From positions 19,060-83,059 of IMG/VR virus record IMGVR_UViG_3300037584_005429: a DNA stretch of 64,000 nucleotides; one strand, 5' to 3'. The translations under genes and the position numbers were made by a program. Source of the stretch: a virus. The notes beneath the pieces are model-generated. The model searched no databases, was not told the origin of the DNA, and saw nothing but the letters and a program-made list of their open reading frames with translations. Below, piece by piece: positions 27,237 to 38,400 of the stretch; the first letter of the stretch is position 1, and each line of letters opens with the position of its first letter.

Positions 27237-30200
27237 TTAATATCCTCCACCACCACCGCCTGAGGAACCTCCTCCACCATAAGAACCTCCTCCACCACCA
27301 CTAGATGAAGAACCAGCACTTGACGTACCACCACCACTAGATGAATAACTAGTTGTGGAAGGTGTACTTATCCCCGCTGCACCACCACCAGATGGTGATG
27401 ATGATGTAGTAGTTGGTGCCGATGGGGTTATAGGACTATCACTACTATTTAAATTATAGGTTTTTAACCAACTCAATCCTTTGGTACCAAATTCTTTTAA
27501 ACCATATATACATAAAAGATTATTCGTACTACCTTGTTTTGTAAAGGTTGGTTTTGATTGAAATTTTCTTTTATTAGTGTTAAATTCTTGAGCTAGTATT
27601 TTTGTTTCTTTAACCACTAATTGACTTCCTGAAATTAAAGACCTTTCATTTATGTCATAAGATGAAGCGTATGTTGATACTGGATTAGTTGTGTTACCTG
27701 TAAGTATGTTATTGTAATAAGTTGTATTTTCTTGGGGGGCTGCAGGAGGAGCGTTAAAACTCATCATTCTTGCCTGAAATTGAGGTGCTGGGAATGATGT
27801 ATATCCTGTTGGATTTACTGTAAATTGACCGGTATGAATACTACTAAGTGGTGTACCGGACATTGAGTAACATCTATAAACAAACTTGTCTCTATGAAAA
27901 TCTGAATTTTCTACTTTAACACCACTAGTCCATAAAGTGGTAGCTGGTACCATTTGTTCAATTATTCTTATCCAATAATCCCCCATTGATTGAGCATAAT
28001 CCACCATTTTTGTGTAAGTATACTTATTATTATCACCACAACTTTGATTTAAATAATCTAAATACATCTGTTGTAATACGGGATATCCACCTGTTTTACC
28101 ATCATTAATGGTCATTCTACATTTAACGTCAATAAAATATTTCCAAAAATTATCTCTAAATAATTTAAAGTCTAATTTTTTAGCGTTTATTTTTGGGTTA
28201 GTAGCATCCCAAGTACCTCCACTTGTTGGGTATGGTGGTGGTAATGTTCCACCACTAAACATACAATTATAAAGACTAGATTGTCTCCAAACATCGTATG
28301 TCAATCCTTGTCCTATGTTTAGGTTTAAATCAACATTTTTAACATTTAGAATTAGTTTTTCATTACTAGTTTGGTAATAGGCACTTCTCCAGTACCTATC
28401 ATTAAAACTATATTTTCTCGTTTCATTCTCCGCAATACATTTATTTTTTTGGAACATTTCAATGTACCTAATTCTACCCATAAGCATTTTTCTCCATTTC
28501 GGGTGTGTCTGTGCTGCGGTTAACTCTTCAAATTTTTCAATTAATCTTTCTTTTTGACTCTGTAATTGCCCACAATTAAATCTAAATACCTTATTTTTAA
28601 AACCTGTTTGTTCAAAATTACCAGAAGTTGAAAAAATACCGATATCAGCTTCTATATCTGGTCTATATATATCTTGTCCTATTTCTACCCAAGATTTTTT
28701 ATCGTCTATAATCCTTTCTAAACTATATCCCAAATACATATGTGGGAATCTTCTAAATCTGTCTAGATAAGGAGCTTTTGGGTCATTTGAAAATTGACCT
28801 GTTGTCCAAAATCCACCCCATGTAAATTCTCTAAATTTAGTTACAACACTAGGATTACAACCACTTAACGTTGAGTCTTGTTGATTTATAATTAAGTCTG
28901 ATTTATGTTCTTCAGTTCTTTCGAACCAACCAGCTCCTCTTTGGAAATAGAAATTATCTGTTATTCTAGGAACTTTGGGGTAACCTTCACTAGTTATAGG
29001 GTAATCACTAAGTGTGAATGGGTGTGTTGTTGTACCAGTAACATATGTAAAAGATGAAAATGGTATACTATATTTAATGGTTTTTGTTTCGTAGGTACCA
29101 CCTGAAATAAATGACCAATTATCATAAAATTTATTTATATTTATTTTAGCATCTGCTAAAACTATGTACTCATTAAATTCAACTAAAGCTTCAGGTGCTC
29201 CTAACAATCCAAGTAAAAACTCTATAGATTTTCTAGTCCCTTTCGACTTAAATAGATATCCAGTATTAAGTAATATTCTTCTGTACAACTCAATATCTAG
29301 TTCTGCTGGTGTCATACTAACACTAGTTCCTGAATATTCTGGAACAGAAACTCCTAATACATTATCTAAAAATGTGTTATTATTTAAAGTATTTGGTGTT
29401 GACCAACCCAAAGTTTTTGCAAAGTTTTTAATTAATTCATTTGGTATGTTATTTTTACCATCATATGTTACATTAGTCATGTAGGCTATACCGTCAACAA
29501 ATAATTTTATATCGTCAAAACTTCTTCCATATATTTGTAAAGTTTTTTCTACTTTTTGGTCGGAGGTGTCAAATTCTTTAAGTACTGGTGATGTTAAAAA
29601 TCTAGATACTAAATTAGTTTTTTGTATATCTAATTCTTGACCTAAATCTGATAACTTAGTTAAATAATCAGTATATGCATTTGTAGTAACATCAATATTA
29701 ATAGCATCTTGTTTAGTCCAAGTAACTAAATTATCACTGTAAAAAGTTCCACCCATGCTGGATTCTTTTATAAGTCTAAAATTAGCTGTATACTCTGGAA
29801 CAACTTCTCTATTCATTAAAAATCTTTCTACATAATCAAAATTTTTGAATACGTCATCACTTTCTAATTTGTTAGGTTTTACAAAAAAAGTATCTGTTGT
29901 ACTAGTATTATTTATAAATGGGTTACCCTCTACTGTAAAAGTTAAAAACCCTGTAGTTACTGTTTGAGGTTTAAAGTCTATTATCTTATACTCTAGTGCA
30001 TTTATTTCTCCCCCTAAAGTTAAAACATAATTTTTATATTCCGTGGTTAGATTTCTTAGTTTTGATACTGTACCATCAGCAACTTTGATTATGGTATCTG
30101 AACCATACCCAAACATTTCTAAATTATTTAAAATTTGTTCTTTACTAATAGGTGTATTTAATAACTCACCATTTGATGTGAATTCTATGACAAATGGATT

Positions 30201-30683
30201 TGATATGTGGTCTACATTAACATTAAATGTAGTTTGATTCGTACCGATGTCGTAATTTATATTATAAGCTGTAGTATTTCCACTTTGGTTTAATGAATTT
30301 ACACCGTCAATAAATAAAGCTGCTGGAAAAAAATTAATTATATTTTGAGTTGCGACACTTAATCTCTTTTTTAATGAGCCATATAAAACTAATTCAGCTA
30401 TATTACTAGTATCAGTATTTATGTATACTTGGTAATTATTTTTTGCAAAAGATTGTGCTGTTTTTAAATCACTAAAATCTAAAGATTCCAATGTAATTGG
30501 TTTAGAAAAACCTTCTAAAACTTGGTTAGTAGCTACACTTCTAGTATATTCTTGACTTATAGAAAAATTACCCATAGTCATCTGTGATGAACCATCGGTT
30601 ATTTGATTACCAACTAAATTATCACTAAAGGTATCTCCTCCGTGTCCTGGTGCTGGTGGATATCTAAATCTATTACTAGCCAT
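27237..30683 (-). CDS. Large tail protein with P2 gpI-like segment and Gly-rich end
   Basis: This is a 1148-residue protein. At about residues 450-505 the segment LYRRILLNTGYLFKSKGTRK followed by IEFLLGLLGAPEALVEFNE resembles the 'll.nlpyL.ktKGTe.gl..ll...G' block of phage tail proteins of the P2 gpI / baseplate-to-fibre connector kind. The rest is Asn/Thr/Tyr-rich with blocks such as YWRSAYYQTSNEKLILNV. The last 60 residues are almost only Gly, Ser, Thr and Ala, ending GGGGGGY, the same terminus as the 1192-aa protein. It may connect fibres to the baseplate; this rests on one motif. Confidence 0.6.
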   Translation of the reverse strand: MASNRFRYPPAPGHGGDTFSDNLVGNQITDGSSQMTMGNFSISQEYTRSVATNQVLEGFSKPITLESLDFSDLKTAQSFAKNNYQVYINTDTSNIAELVLYGSLKKRLSVATQNIINFFPAALFIDGVNSLNQSGNTTAYNINYDIGTNQTTFNVNVDHISNPFVIEFTSNGELLNTPISKEQILNNLEMFGYGSDTIIKVADGTVSKLRNLTTEYKNYVLTLGGEINALEYKIIDFKPQTVTTGFLTFTVEGNPFINNTSTTDTFFVKPNKLESDDVFKNFDYVERFLMNREVVPEYTANFRLIKESSMGGTFYSDNLVTWTKQDAINIDVTTNAYTDYLTKLSDLGQELDIQKTNLVSRFLTSPVLKEFDTSDQKVEKTLQIYGRSFDDIKLFVDGIAYMTNVTYDGKNNIPNELIKNFAKTLGWSTPNTLNNNTFLDNVLGVSVPEYSGTSVSMTPAELDIELYRRILLNTGYLFKSKGTRKSIEFLLGLLGAPEALVEFNEYIVLADAKININKFYDNWSFISGGTYETKTIKYSIPFSSFTYVTGTTTHPFTLSDYPITSEGYPKVPRITDNFYFQRGAGWFERTEEHKSDLIINQQDSTLSGCNPSVVTKFREFTWGGFWTTGQFSNDPKAPYLDRFRRFPHMYLGYSLERIIDDKKSWVEIGQDIYRPDIEADIGIFSTSGNFEQTGFKNKVFRFNCGQLQSQKERLIEKFEELTAAQTHPKWRKMLMGRIRYIEMFQKNKCIAENETRKYSFNDRYWRSAYYQTSNEKLILNVKNVDLNLNIGQGLTYDVWRQSSLYNCMFSGGTLPPPYPTSGGTWDATNPKINAKKLDFKLFRDNFWKYFIDVKCRMTINDGKTGGYPVLQQMYLDYLNQSCGDNNKYTYTKMVDYAQSMGDYWIRIIEQMVPATTLWTSGVKVENSDFHRDKFVYRCYSMSGTPLSSIHTGQFTVNPTGYTSFPAPQFQARMMSFNAPPAAPQENTTYYNNILTGNTTNPVSTYASSYDINERSLISGSQLVVKETKILAQEFNTNKRKFQSKPTFTKQGSTNNLLCIYGLKEFGTKGLSWLKTYNLNSSDSPITPSAPTTTSSSPSGGGAAGISTPSTTSYSSSGGGTSSAGSSSSGGGGGSYGGGGSSGGGGGGY

Positions 30684-30689
30684 AAGTTG

Positions 30690-31598
30690 TTAAACGTTTA
30701 TTGTACTAAATGTCTTACTAAAATCTATGTTGTTACCCCTATTTGCTCTAATTTCGTATAATTGGTCATTAAATTGGTCTCTGACTTCATATAAATCGTA
30801 CTGTTGGTAGATATTTTGATTAAAGTCATAAAGGGTGTAGATTCCGTCGTCTATCGATTTAGATTGATTACCGTATAATGCAATTGCTAAAGTATCAAAG
30901 TCATGGTCTACCATTTCTACATCTAAAACAATAGGGTTAAAGAAAGTATTTGTAATTATAACATTTTGACCTGGTTGTCCTATAAATGGAATCGCGTTAG
31001 GATTATTAGAAGGTGCACTAGTTGGTGTTAGTGTACAAAATATTAAATTTGTTTCGGTATTAGTGTAGACATATCTAGGTGCTATTTGATTTGGGTTTGT
31101 TAGGTTTGCTGCTACTGGTTCACAATAAAAATTAGATGTTACTATTCTAAAAAAGTTATGTATTTTTTCTCCATTTGCTTGTAAATATTCTATTCTATAA
31201 CCAACTAGAGAATGTGGTTTAAATCTACTTCTATATGCTGCTGGTACATTATTTAAATCAAATACCAGTCCTTTTACGTTTGGCAGTGATGCCAATATAC
31301 CACAATCTATTATAGTGGTTCTTATTTCTACTGGTCTTATATAGATTGTATAGATACCTTTTGCGGCAAAAACATTAGATGGTAATTGTAAATCATATAA
31401 ACCACCTAAAATTTCAACACCATTTTGTCCACCAGTATTGTTTTGGTGATAGTGAGGTGTAAGTAGGGTGGTAGCTGGTAATTGCGAGACCACAAAATTA
31501 GAAGTAGCATCCCTACTAGGGGTATAGTGTACAATAATTTGTACATCATCTGGAAGTACGTCAGCTGGTCTTTTTATTCCGTATGCTCCTAATGCCAT
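30690..31598 (-). CDS. Probable structural protein, unknown
   Basis: This 302-residue protein begins MALGAYGIKRPADVLPDDVQ. It is beta-rich and lacks membrane helices, signal peptide or catalytic motifs. Spacing of 3 bp and 6 bp to its neighbours places it in the tail-gene message. A size near T4 gp8/gp9/gp11 tempts an equation with a wedge or fibre-socket protein, but no sequence feature supports a specific one. Confidence 0.55.
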   Translation of the reverse strand: MALGAYGIKRPADVLPDDVQIIVHYTPSRDATSNFVVSQLPATTLLTPHYHQNNTGGQNGVEILGGLYDLQLPSNVFAAKGIYTIYIRPVEIRTTIIDCGILASLPNVKGLVFDLNNVPAAYRSRFKPHSLVGYRIEYLQANGEKIHNFFRIVTSNFYCEPVAANLTNPNQIAPRYVYTNTETNLIFCTLTPTSAPSNNPNAIPFIGQPGQNVIITNTFFNPIVLDVEMVDHDFDTLAIALYGNQSKSIDDGIYTLYDFNQNIYQQYDLYEVRDQFNDQLYEIRANRGNNIDFSKTFSTINV

Positions 31599-31601
31599 CT
31601 T

Positions 31602-31823
31602 TTAAGGTTGTTTATTTATTTTATAAAACCCATATCCATGTAACTCTAATTCACCTAAATTTGGTGTTTGTCCTAGTCTTTGGGGTCTTTCAAAGACGGT
31701 TATTTTACCTCTTTCAATAAATATATTGGACCTAGTTTCTGGTCTTTCACAAACATTCATTAAAACCTCTTCTTTTGTTAAAGGTGGTATACAACCATTT
31801 CTAAAAATTTTTTTAAATCCCAT
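31602..31823 (-). CDS. Small unknown protein in tail operon
   Basis: This 73-residue protein (MGFKKIFRNGCIPPLTKEEV...) has no recognised motif. The start follows a 33-bp gap with a TATTTAT element, and the next gene begins 3 bp downstream. Codon use and composition resemble the neighbours, which supports a real gene. Confidence 0.5.
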   Translation of the reverse strand: MGFKKIFRNGCIPPLTKEEVLMNVCERPETRSNIFIERGKITVFERPQRLGQTPNLGELELHGYGFYKINKQP

Positions 31824-31836
31824 CTATTATTTTATT

Positions 31837-31843
31837 ATAAATA
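31837..31843 (-). promoter_or_regulatory. TATTTAT element upstream of the 73-aa gene
   Basis: The coding strand reads GGGA-TATTTAT-AATAAAAT, 13 nt before the ATG at 31823. It matches the long form TATTTATnATwAAA and marks the end of the nucleotidyltransferase-like gene. Confidence 0.35.
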
Positions 31844-31856
31844 TCCCAGTAATAAT

Positions 31857-32429
31857 TTATACTGACACATTTTGTTTATAATATTTTTCTTTATATTCTT
31901 TTATTGAAATTGGTTTGCCATACTTAAAACCAAAATTATTTTTTGCTATATGTTTTTTTAAGGGAAACTTTCTATGTATTTCCCATAAATCTTTAACCAA
32001 CTCTACGTTGCCTTTATCACTATATTTAATAGCTTTTACTATATGGGTATCCGCTTTATTTAGTGATTGACCTGGTTTTAACCCCCATATATCTTTTTTC
32101 CTTTGGAAACTGATGTCCATCCAAAAATCACAATCTATTAAAGCAACTTCCATAGATTCTAGTAAAACTTTTTTAATTAAATCGTACTCTAATTCTTTGC
32201 CTTCTTCTTGTGTTACAATCATATCTACATCCCAAGTAGGCCAAAAAGGTCTTATTTTCATTATGTGACTTGTAAAAGAACCCGTAATATAAAATTCAAA
32301 ATTATTATACCACTTTTTTTTAGACACTATATCAACCCATTTATCCAATCTTTCTACTGTAGGCATATAAATTTTTTTATCTACTTTGATATATCCTATT
32401 TCATATTTTTTGTATTTCCCACATTCCAT
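31857..32429 (-). CDS. Nucleotidyltransferase-fold protein (putative)
   Basis: This 190-residue protein contains ITGSFTSHIMKIRPFWPTWD then VDMIV (Gly50-Ser51, Asp67, Asp69). It also has a later acidic strand CDFWMDISF (about Asp105), giving the hG-[GS]...DhD...D pattern of the polymerase-beta-like nucleotidyltransferase superfamily. The His-rich and basic C-terminal part is unassigned. Such enzymes transfer a nucleotide to RNA, proteins or antibiotics, and some are toxins of toxin-antitoxin pairs; nothing here fixes the substrate. It is the only enzyme-like gene inside the 34-kb structural series. Confidence 0.6.
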   Translation of the reverse strand: MECGKYKKYEIGYIKVDKKIYMPTVERLDKWVDIVSKKKWYNNFEFYITGSFTSHIMKIRPFWPTWDVDMIVTQEEGKELEYDLIKKVLLESMEVALIDCDFWMDISFQRKKDIWGLKPGQSLNKADTHIVKAIKYSDKGNVELVKDLWEIHRKFPLKKHIAKNNFGFKYGKPISIKEYKEKYYKQNVSV

Positions 32430-32450
32430 ATTATTCTAAATTAATACTAT

Positions 32451-35400
32451 TTAATTAGGTCCTTGAATAAAAGGGTCAATAGATGATGTCGGTTGTATAG
32501 AGGATGAGGAAGAACTGTTTGCACCACCACAAGGTGTATTAAGACTATTGACACCACAAGGTAACCACATACTATGATAAGTACCATTATTAACTATAAA
32601 TTGTCCACTATTAGGGTCACCAGTACCAGGGTCCATACCTACAATTTGACAAGGTGGTGGCATAGAACCAGATAAATTAGCTGGTTGTAGAGTTGTTCCA
32701 CCTGGAGCAACAGGTTGAGCGGGGTCTTTACATTTATTTAATACTGAATCCCACCCTAATTCACAAGCACAACACCAACAACAATTTTCGTTAATGTTAG
32801 TCGGGTCTACATTATATATACATTCACCTACTTGGAACGGCACACTAGTATATGCTGGATTAATTGATTGGTGTGGAAAGGTTACTGGAGTTGGTGGTAC
32901 ATAACCATTTAATGTTATATTACAGTCTTCACACTCAGTACTCACACTAGGTACACACGGGTCGTTATTAGCATCAACATTACAAGGTAACCACATACCA
33001 CCACCAATATTCTGTCCAACTATACTACTTGGTTCTGGTTGTCCATCTTTACATCGTGCTGGTGCACTCACCGAGAATAATAAACTTTGTAAACTTTCAG
33101 GTGCGTATGGATTTGCTCCTGCTGGACTTGGTCCAGCTGGTACACAACAATAACAACAATCACCATCAGTAGGGTCAAAAACACAATCATTTATATTGTA
33201 TAATGCTGCAGGACTCCAAGGACCCAAATAATTTACAGGACCAGTTAACAAACTACCTAAAGTAACATCACAATCATCACAACCTAAAAGTGGGTCTACA
33301 CAGTCTGCAAGACAGTCTTGAAGAGCTGTTGGACCCGTATATTGTCCCATTCCATTTCCTGGGTCTACACAATTACATGGACCCGGACAATTAACACAAT
33401 CAAAAGTATCTGGTATTGTTGGGTCCTCACAACAATTAAAAGCTTGTTGACAATCTAAAAGACTAGGGTATATACCTGAAGGGTCTGGTGCGCACTGACA
33501 AGGGGGTCTACATATATTACTAGAGGTTACATCTATACACAGATTAGAATTACTACTACAACCCGGAGCGTTGTTACAAGGAGTATTAGGGTCATTAGCT
33601 ATTTTTGAACTTACCGTTAATAAATTAATTAAAAAACCATCAGGTGAATATGCAGGGTTTCCTGCCGCACCTTGAGCTGGATTATAGAGGTCGTTCCATG
33701 TTGGTGGTGTAACACATCCTTGAGCGATATTCCACATAAAATGGTAGTAACTAGGTGTCGTGAAAGACATCATATCTGGATGACTAAATTCTATTTTACT
33801 TTTTTTAAGACGATATGTATTACCAGGACCATTTAAATTTGTTTCTTCAAAACAGCCTGGTGTCAACGCCAATCCAGGATTAGCTCCGTAAGGGTCAACT
33901 TGTGTACCACCTACAAAATTTACCCAATCAGTCTGATATGCTGGCCAATTTGTACCTGGTATACTAGTGCTATTATTAACATTATATCCTGCTGCTCTAT
34001 GTTTTAATAATAATACTTGTAAAGCTGTACCAGCATTAGAATAAAAACCTGCATTTACAATAGCATTAACTTGAGCGTTACTATATCCTAGAGGAAGTAA
34101 TAATGAAGCGTCGGAAGGGTTTACGGTAAATGCGTTTGAATAACTTTGGGTTAGACCAAGTCCATTTGGTTGATTAACATATGGAAGATTAGAACCGACA
34201 CCAATATTCCAACCTGTCCAAGCTGATGATACTGTATTATCACCCTTACATGACCAAGTCTCTGGTATATAACAACATGTAGTAGTATCTGCGGTACACG
34301 AAGCTAAAGTATTATACCCAACAGTAGCATTTGCATCCCAAATACATGGACAAATTCCTGTACCTGGGTCTGGATTTCCTGTGTTACAAACATAATAACC
34401 AGTTGTTGGGGGTTGACAACAAGGATTAGCGTTTGCCGCAATATTACAAGTAAATAAATCGTTATAAATACAATTAGGTCCAGTAACACAAGGTTGGCAA
34501 TAACAAGGAGCTATTGTACAATTACAGTATTCTGGACAACAGTAGTTGTAACCACCCATAGTTCCACCCCAATTTTGTCCACCTTCTGTGTTAGACGCAC
34601 CACAATGAGTCTGCCAAGCTGTAGAGTTTTGTTGGTGTGAATTACCTAAACTTACTCCTGGTACACCTACAGCTGTTGATTGTGCAACCCAATCAGCGTA
34701 AGAAGTTGTAATTATACCCCCTCCAATTGCTGCATCTACTGCTGCATCATTAGGACACCCCCCAAGTGCCAATCCTACGGACCTCCATGAGGTACCAGGT
34801 CCGTTTGGTGTGATACATATTCCAACAACACCGTTCCCTTCAACTTTAATCCCTGTAAATGGTACATTGTGGTATGCTGGATTTGCTGCTATCCACATCA
34901 TATAAAAACTCATGCTGGCCATAGGTAGCGTTGTACCTACACTAATAGCATCAGCATTAGTTAAAAAATAATTTCCGGCCGTGACACAAGAATTTGTTAA
35001 ATTACCACCTTCTATACATTCAAACATAGTTGTTGCTGCTGTGGTAGGGCAAGAAGTGTCACATGGTACCCACATTGGGTACCCACCATTTGTTTGTCCA
35101 CCAGGAAACGTGTTTGGTACATTAGCTGCTAAGAAATTTGAATATTCGTTATACCACTGTGATGGGTTCATACCACTATGTAAAGCTGGGTCATATTGGT
35201 CGTATACCATAACATAACAACAACAAGTGTTTGCTGAATCACAATGTGTTACCACATCCGCTATATTATACATAACACCAGGTGTCCAAGTAGGTGCACT
35301 AATAGTACTACCTACAATTGGAGTTGGGATGTTAACGGAACTTAGTGACCAATTACCACTTGCATCAATTACAGGGAAAGTAACATTACCCGCGGTTAAA

Positions 35401-38400
35401 CAATCGTTACATGGACAACAAGTTGTATTGTCTGAACCTACACCACCTAATGGATAAGAGTTTGTGGTACAAGCCGACATAGTATTGTAAGCCGTACAAC
35501 CTAAATAAGGCGGATTTGCGGTCAAAAATGGTATAGTTATAAGACTACAATGACATGGGTCTGGTTGAGCTATCGCACCTAAATCTGGTTTACATTCTCC
35601 ACATACAAAGTTACACTCATCTTGACAATCTGCTGGGTTTGAAAAAGGTCCATGTACACAATCTGATGGCATGGTACCAACAAAACTTATACAACCATCC
35701 GTTGCGTGACAACAATATTCTGTTGATTGTGGACAACAAGGGTATTGAGCTTGTAAACTTATACAATCTCCTATTGATATCGCACAACTAAAATTATATG
35801 GATTTAAGTCACATAAACAACTAACAGTTGTATCACAACAAAATCTACAAGCAGCTTGACAGTCACTTAGACTAGCAAATCCTGTAGCTCCCGCTGGATA
35901 CGGTGTAGCATTACCTTGTTGACCGAAAACTTGATTTTGTGTCCAACCTGGGAAAGGTGGTGTTGTAATCCACCCTTGAATTGTTGTTTCTGGAAAACAA
36001 TTTGTTGTTGTAGCTGACTGTCCCGGATTAGTATCACAAAAGTAAACTGATGGTGCTGTACAATTACAATTATTTGTATTTGCCCAACAATCAAAAGCTG
36101 ACGTATGTTCTGGGAATAAACCTAATGGGTTACTACCCACAAACTGACATTGTCCTCCTGTTGATGATGCGTCACATGCCCATTTACAGTTTTCTTGACA
36201 GTCTGCTAAAGTAGTGTAAGCAGCAGATGGATATAGTGGGTCCCCTGGAAAAACTTCTATACACCCACAACCATCAGGTGCTACACAAGGTGATAAAGAA
36301 CTACACCATTCTGTATCATCACAATGAAATTTACTAGTTGCTCCAGAACAACAATCTAAATTATTTGGTGGTGGTGCTAATATACCTTGTTGACACTGAA
36401 ATACACTTATAAACCCATACCAACTTGATGTGTTAGTTGTCACCCCATTTATAACATCTTGTAACATAACACAATCTGTAAAGTCATCAGTTGGGTCAGC
36501 AGGTGTACCATTATCATCACAGAAACAACCCGCTTTACAATGGTCCATACATGTACTTGCTGTATAACAATTGTTCGCGGCCTCTTGACCGAAAACATAA
36601 TTACAAGGTACAACATTAAGGGTACAACCATTAAAAAAGTCACAACTATATGTATCACCAGATACTTGTTGACATGGGTCACAACCAAAACCTATACCTG
36701 CAGTAGCTCCACTTGGTGTACTACCACAACTTATCCACGTATTAGGGGTTCCATTTGGTGCATCTGGACCTCCCGGTATAAAATAATTACAATCATAGAA
36801 TCCTCCTGGATAAGGGTTACTATATATTGGTGTATCACAATAATAGCAACACACATCAGGTGACCCTAATTGCCAGGATACATAATCATATAACTCATAA
36901 GCATTATATACACTATCCCATTCTCCTTGGTCTACACCAATACCTCCAGTAAATGGGTCACAAGCACATTCACAAGTTACTTCATCAGGTACACACCCAG
37001 TAGGGTTATCTGTAGTACATTGTGTAAAGTTACAATATATAGGTCCAAGAGGGCTACAAGGTGGATTAGCACCCACAACCGAAATATATACACAAGGCCA
37101 GTATGGCCAAGATGGGTCATACTGACCACTTGCTGGATTAAATATTTGTGAATCTTCATCACATTCTATATCACAACAACCTGTTGCCATACAACAAGCT
37201 GAAAAAGAATCATAGGGACCTCCAGGTGACCAACCCCAACCACTAGGTAATGTTGCTGGATTTGAATAATTTTGACAGTTACCGTAGCTACTACCATCTG
37301 TTAAATTAACAAGACAGTCATGCCCACCATCTGTGGGACAATTGTCGTCACAAAGTTGTGCGGTGGCATAACTTCCATTTGGGTATAAAGCTAATAAACC
37401 TGGGTCTATAGGATTTGGGTTTGCACCGAACCCACTTAAAGGTACGTTTGCTGGGTTAATAGCCCAAGTTGCTTCCCAAGCTGGTAATGGTGTAGGGCAA
37501 GGTGATAATTGTTGGCAGGGTGTGGCATCACCACTTAAACAAACCCAACAGCTAGTTAATGGTGGTACACAATAAGTACAACACTGTGCTGATGTAGTAT
37601 AAGGACCACAACCTGGTGTAAAACAAGGTATACATGTACTACTACCAGGAAAACCAGTACCACCACTACAAGGTTGTACCCATGGGTCGTAACAAAGCCA
37701 AGCACAAGGACCAGGTATCCCATTATTATTATTTGGGTCACTAGCACAATCACCAGAAGTAGCGTAAGTACCCCCAACTATTTGTACACAACCTTGGTCA
37801 CAAAAATATTCCCAAGCTGTAAAATCACAACACGCTGATATTCCTTGGCCTGGAACACCGTTTTCACAATCATTTAAAGTATAAAATGGGTCTAAAAATA
37901 ACTGATTATTATTAGCTGTTATTTGTGGGTTAGCTAGAATATAATTTGTCATTATATCGTAATAGTCCGCATCCGGTAAAGCTGCACATGATACTTCAGA
38001 ACAACAAGGTGTTGATGTTGGTGTTGTACATGACCAAGCTATTGGATTACACCAATCTTCACAATCTGTCATTGAAGAGAATGTAACTGAAAAAGGATAT
38101 GTGGCTGCTGAGTAAGCTGGGTGTGTATAATCTATTTGAATACACCCTGGTTGGTCACAATTATATTGGTTTGGGCAATGCCATCTATCATCGACTGGAC
38201 AATTACCATTATTATATTCTGTTAAACAACCACCAGGACCAGCGTAAAAAGTAAAACTATTAGGTGTACTTCCTGAAATTAATTCACAAACATAAGGACC
38301 TGGATTGTTCAAATCTGGTGGACATACCCAACTTACACAACCTACATAATCCCAATAAGATACGTTAGTAGTTGCTGTAGGTACTATACCTGCTGGTACA

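Noticed and set aside
36540-36863. A 107-codon plus-strand frame rich in Thr, Ile and Cys opposite the giant adhesin gene
   Set aside because: This is the antisense of the Cys/Gly/Pro/Tyr-rich repeat coding region, with no independent start context or motif.
33300-38200. Periodic DNA pattern in the adhesin gene that could suggest a CRISPR or satellite array
   Set aside because: The units are divergent in DNA, vary in length and preserve one reading frame with conserved cysteines, so they are protein repeats.
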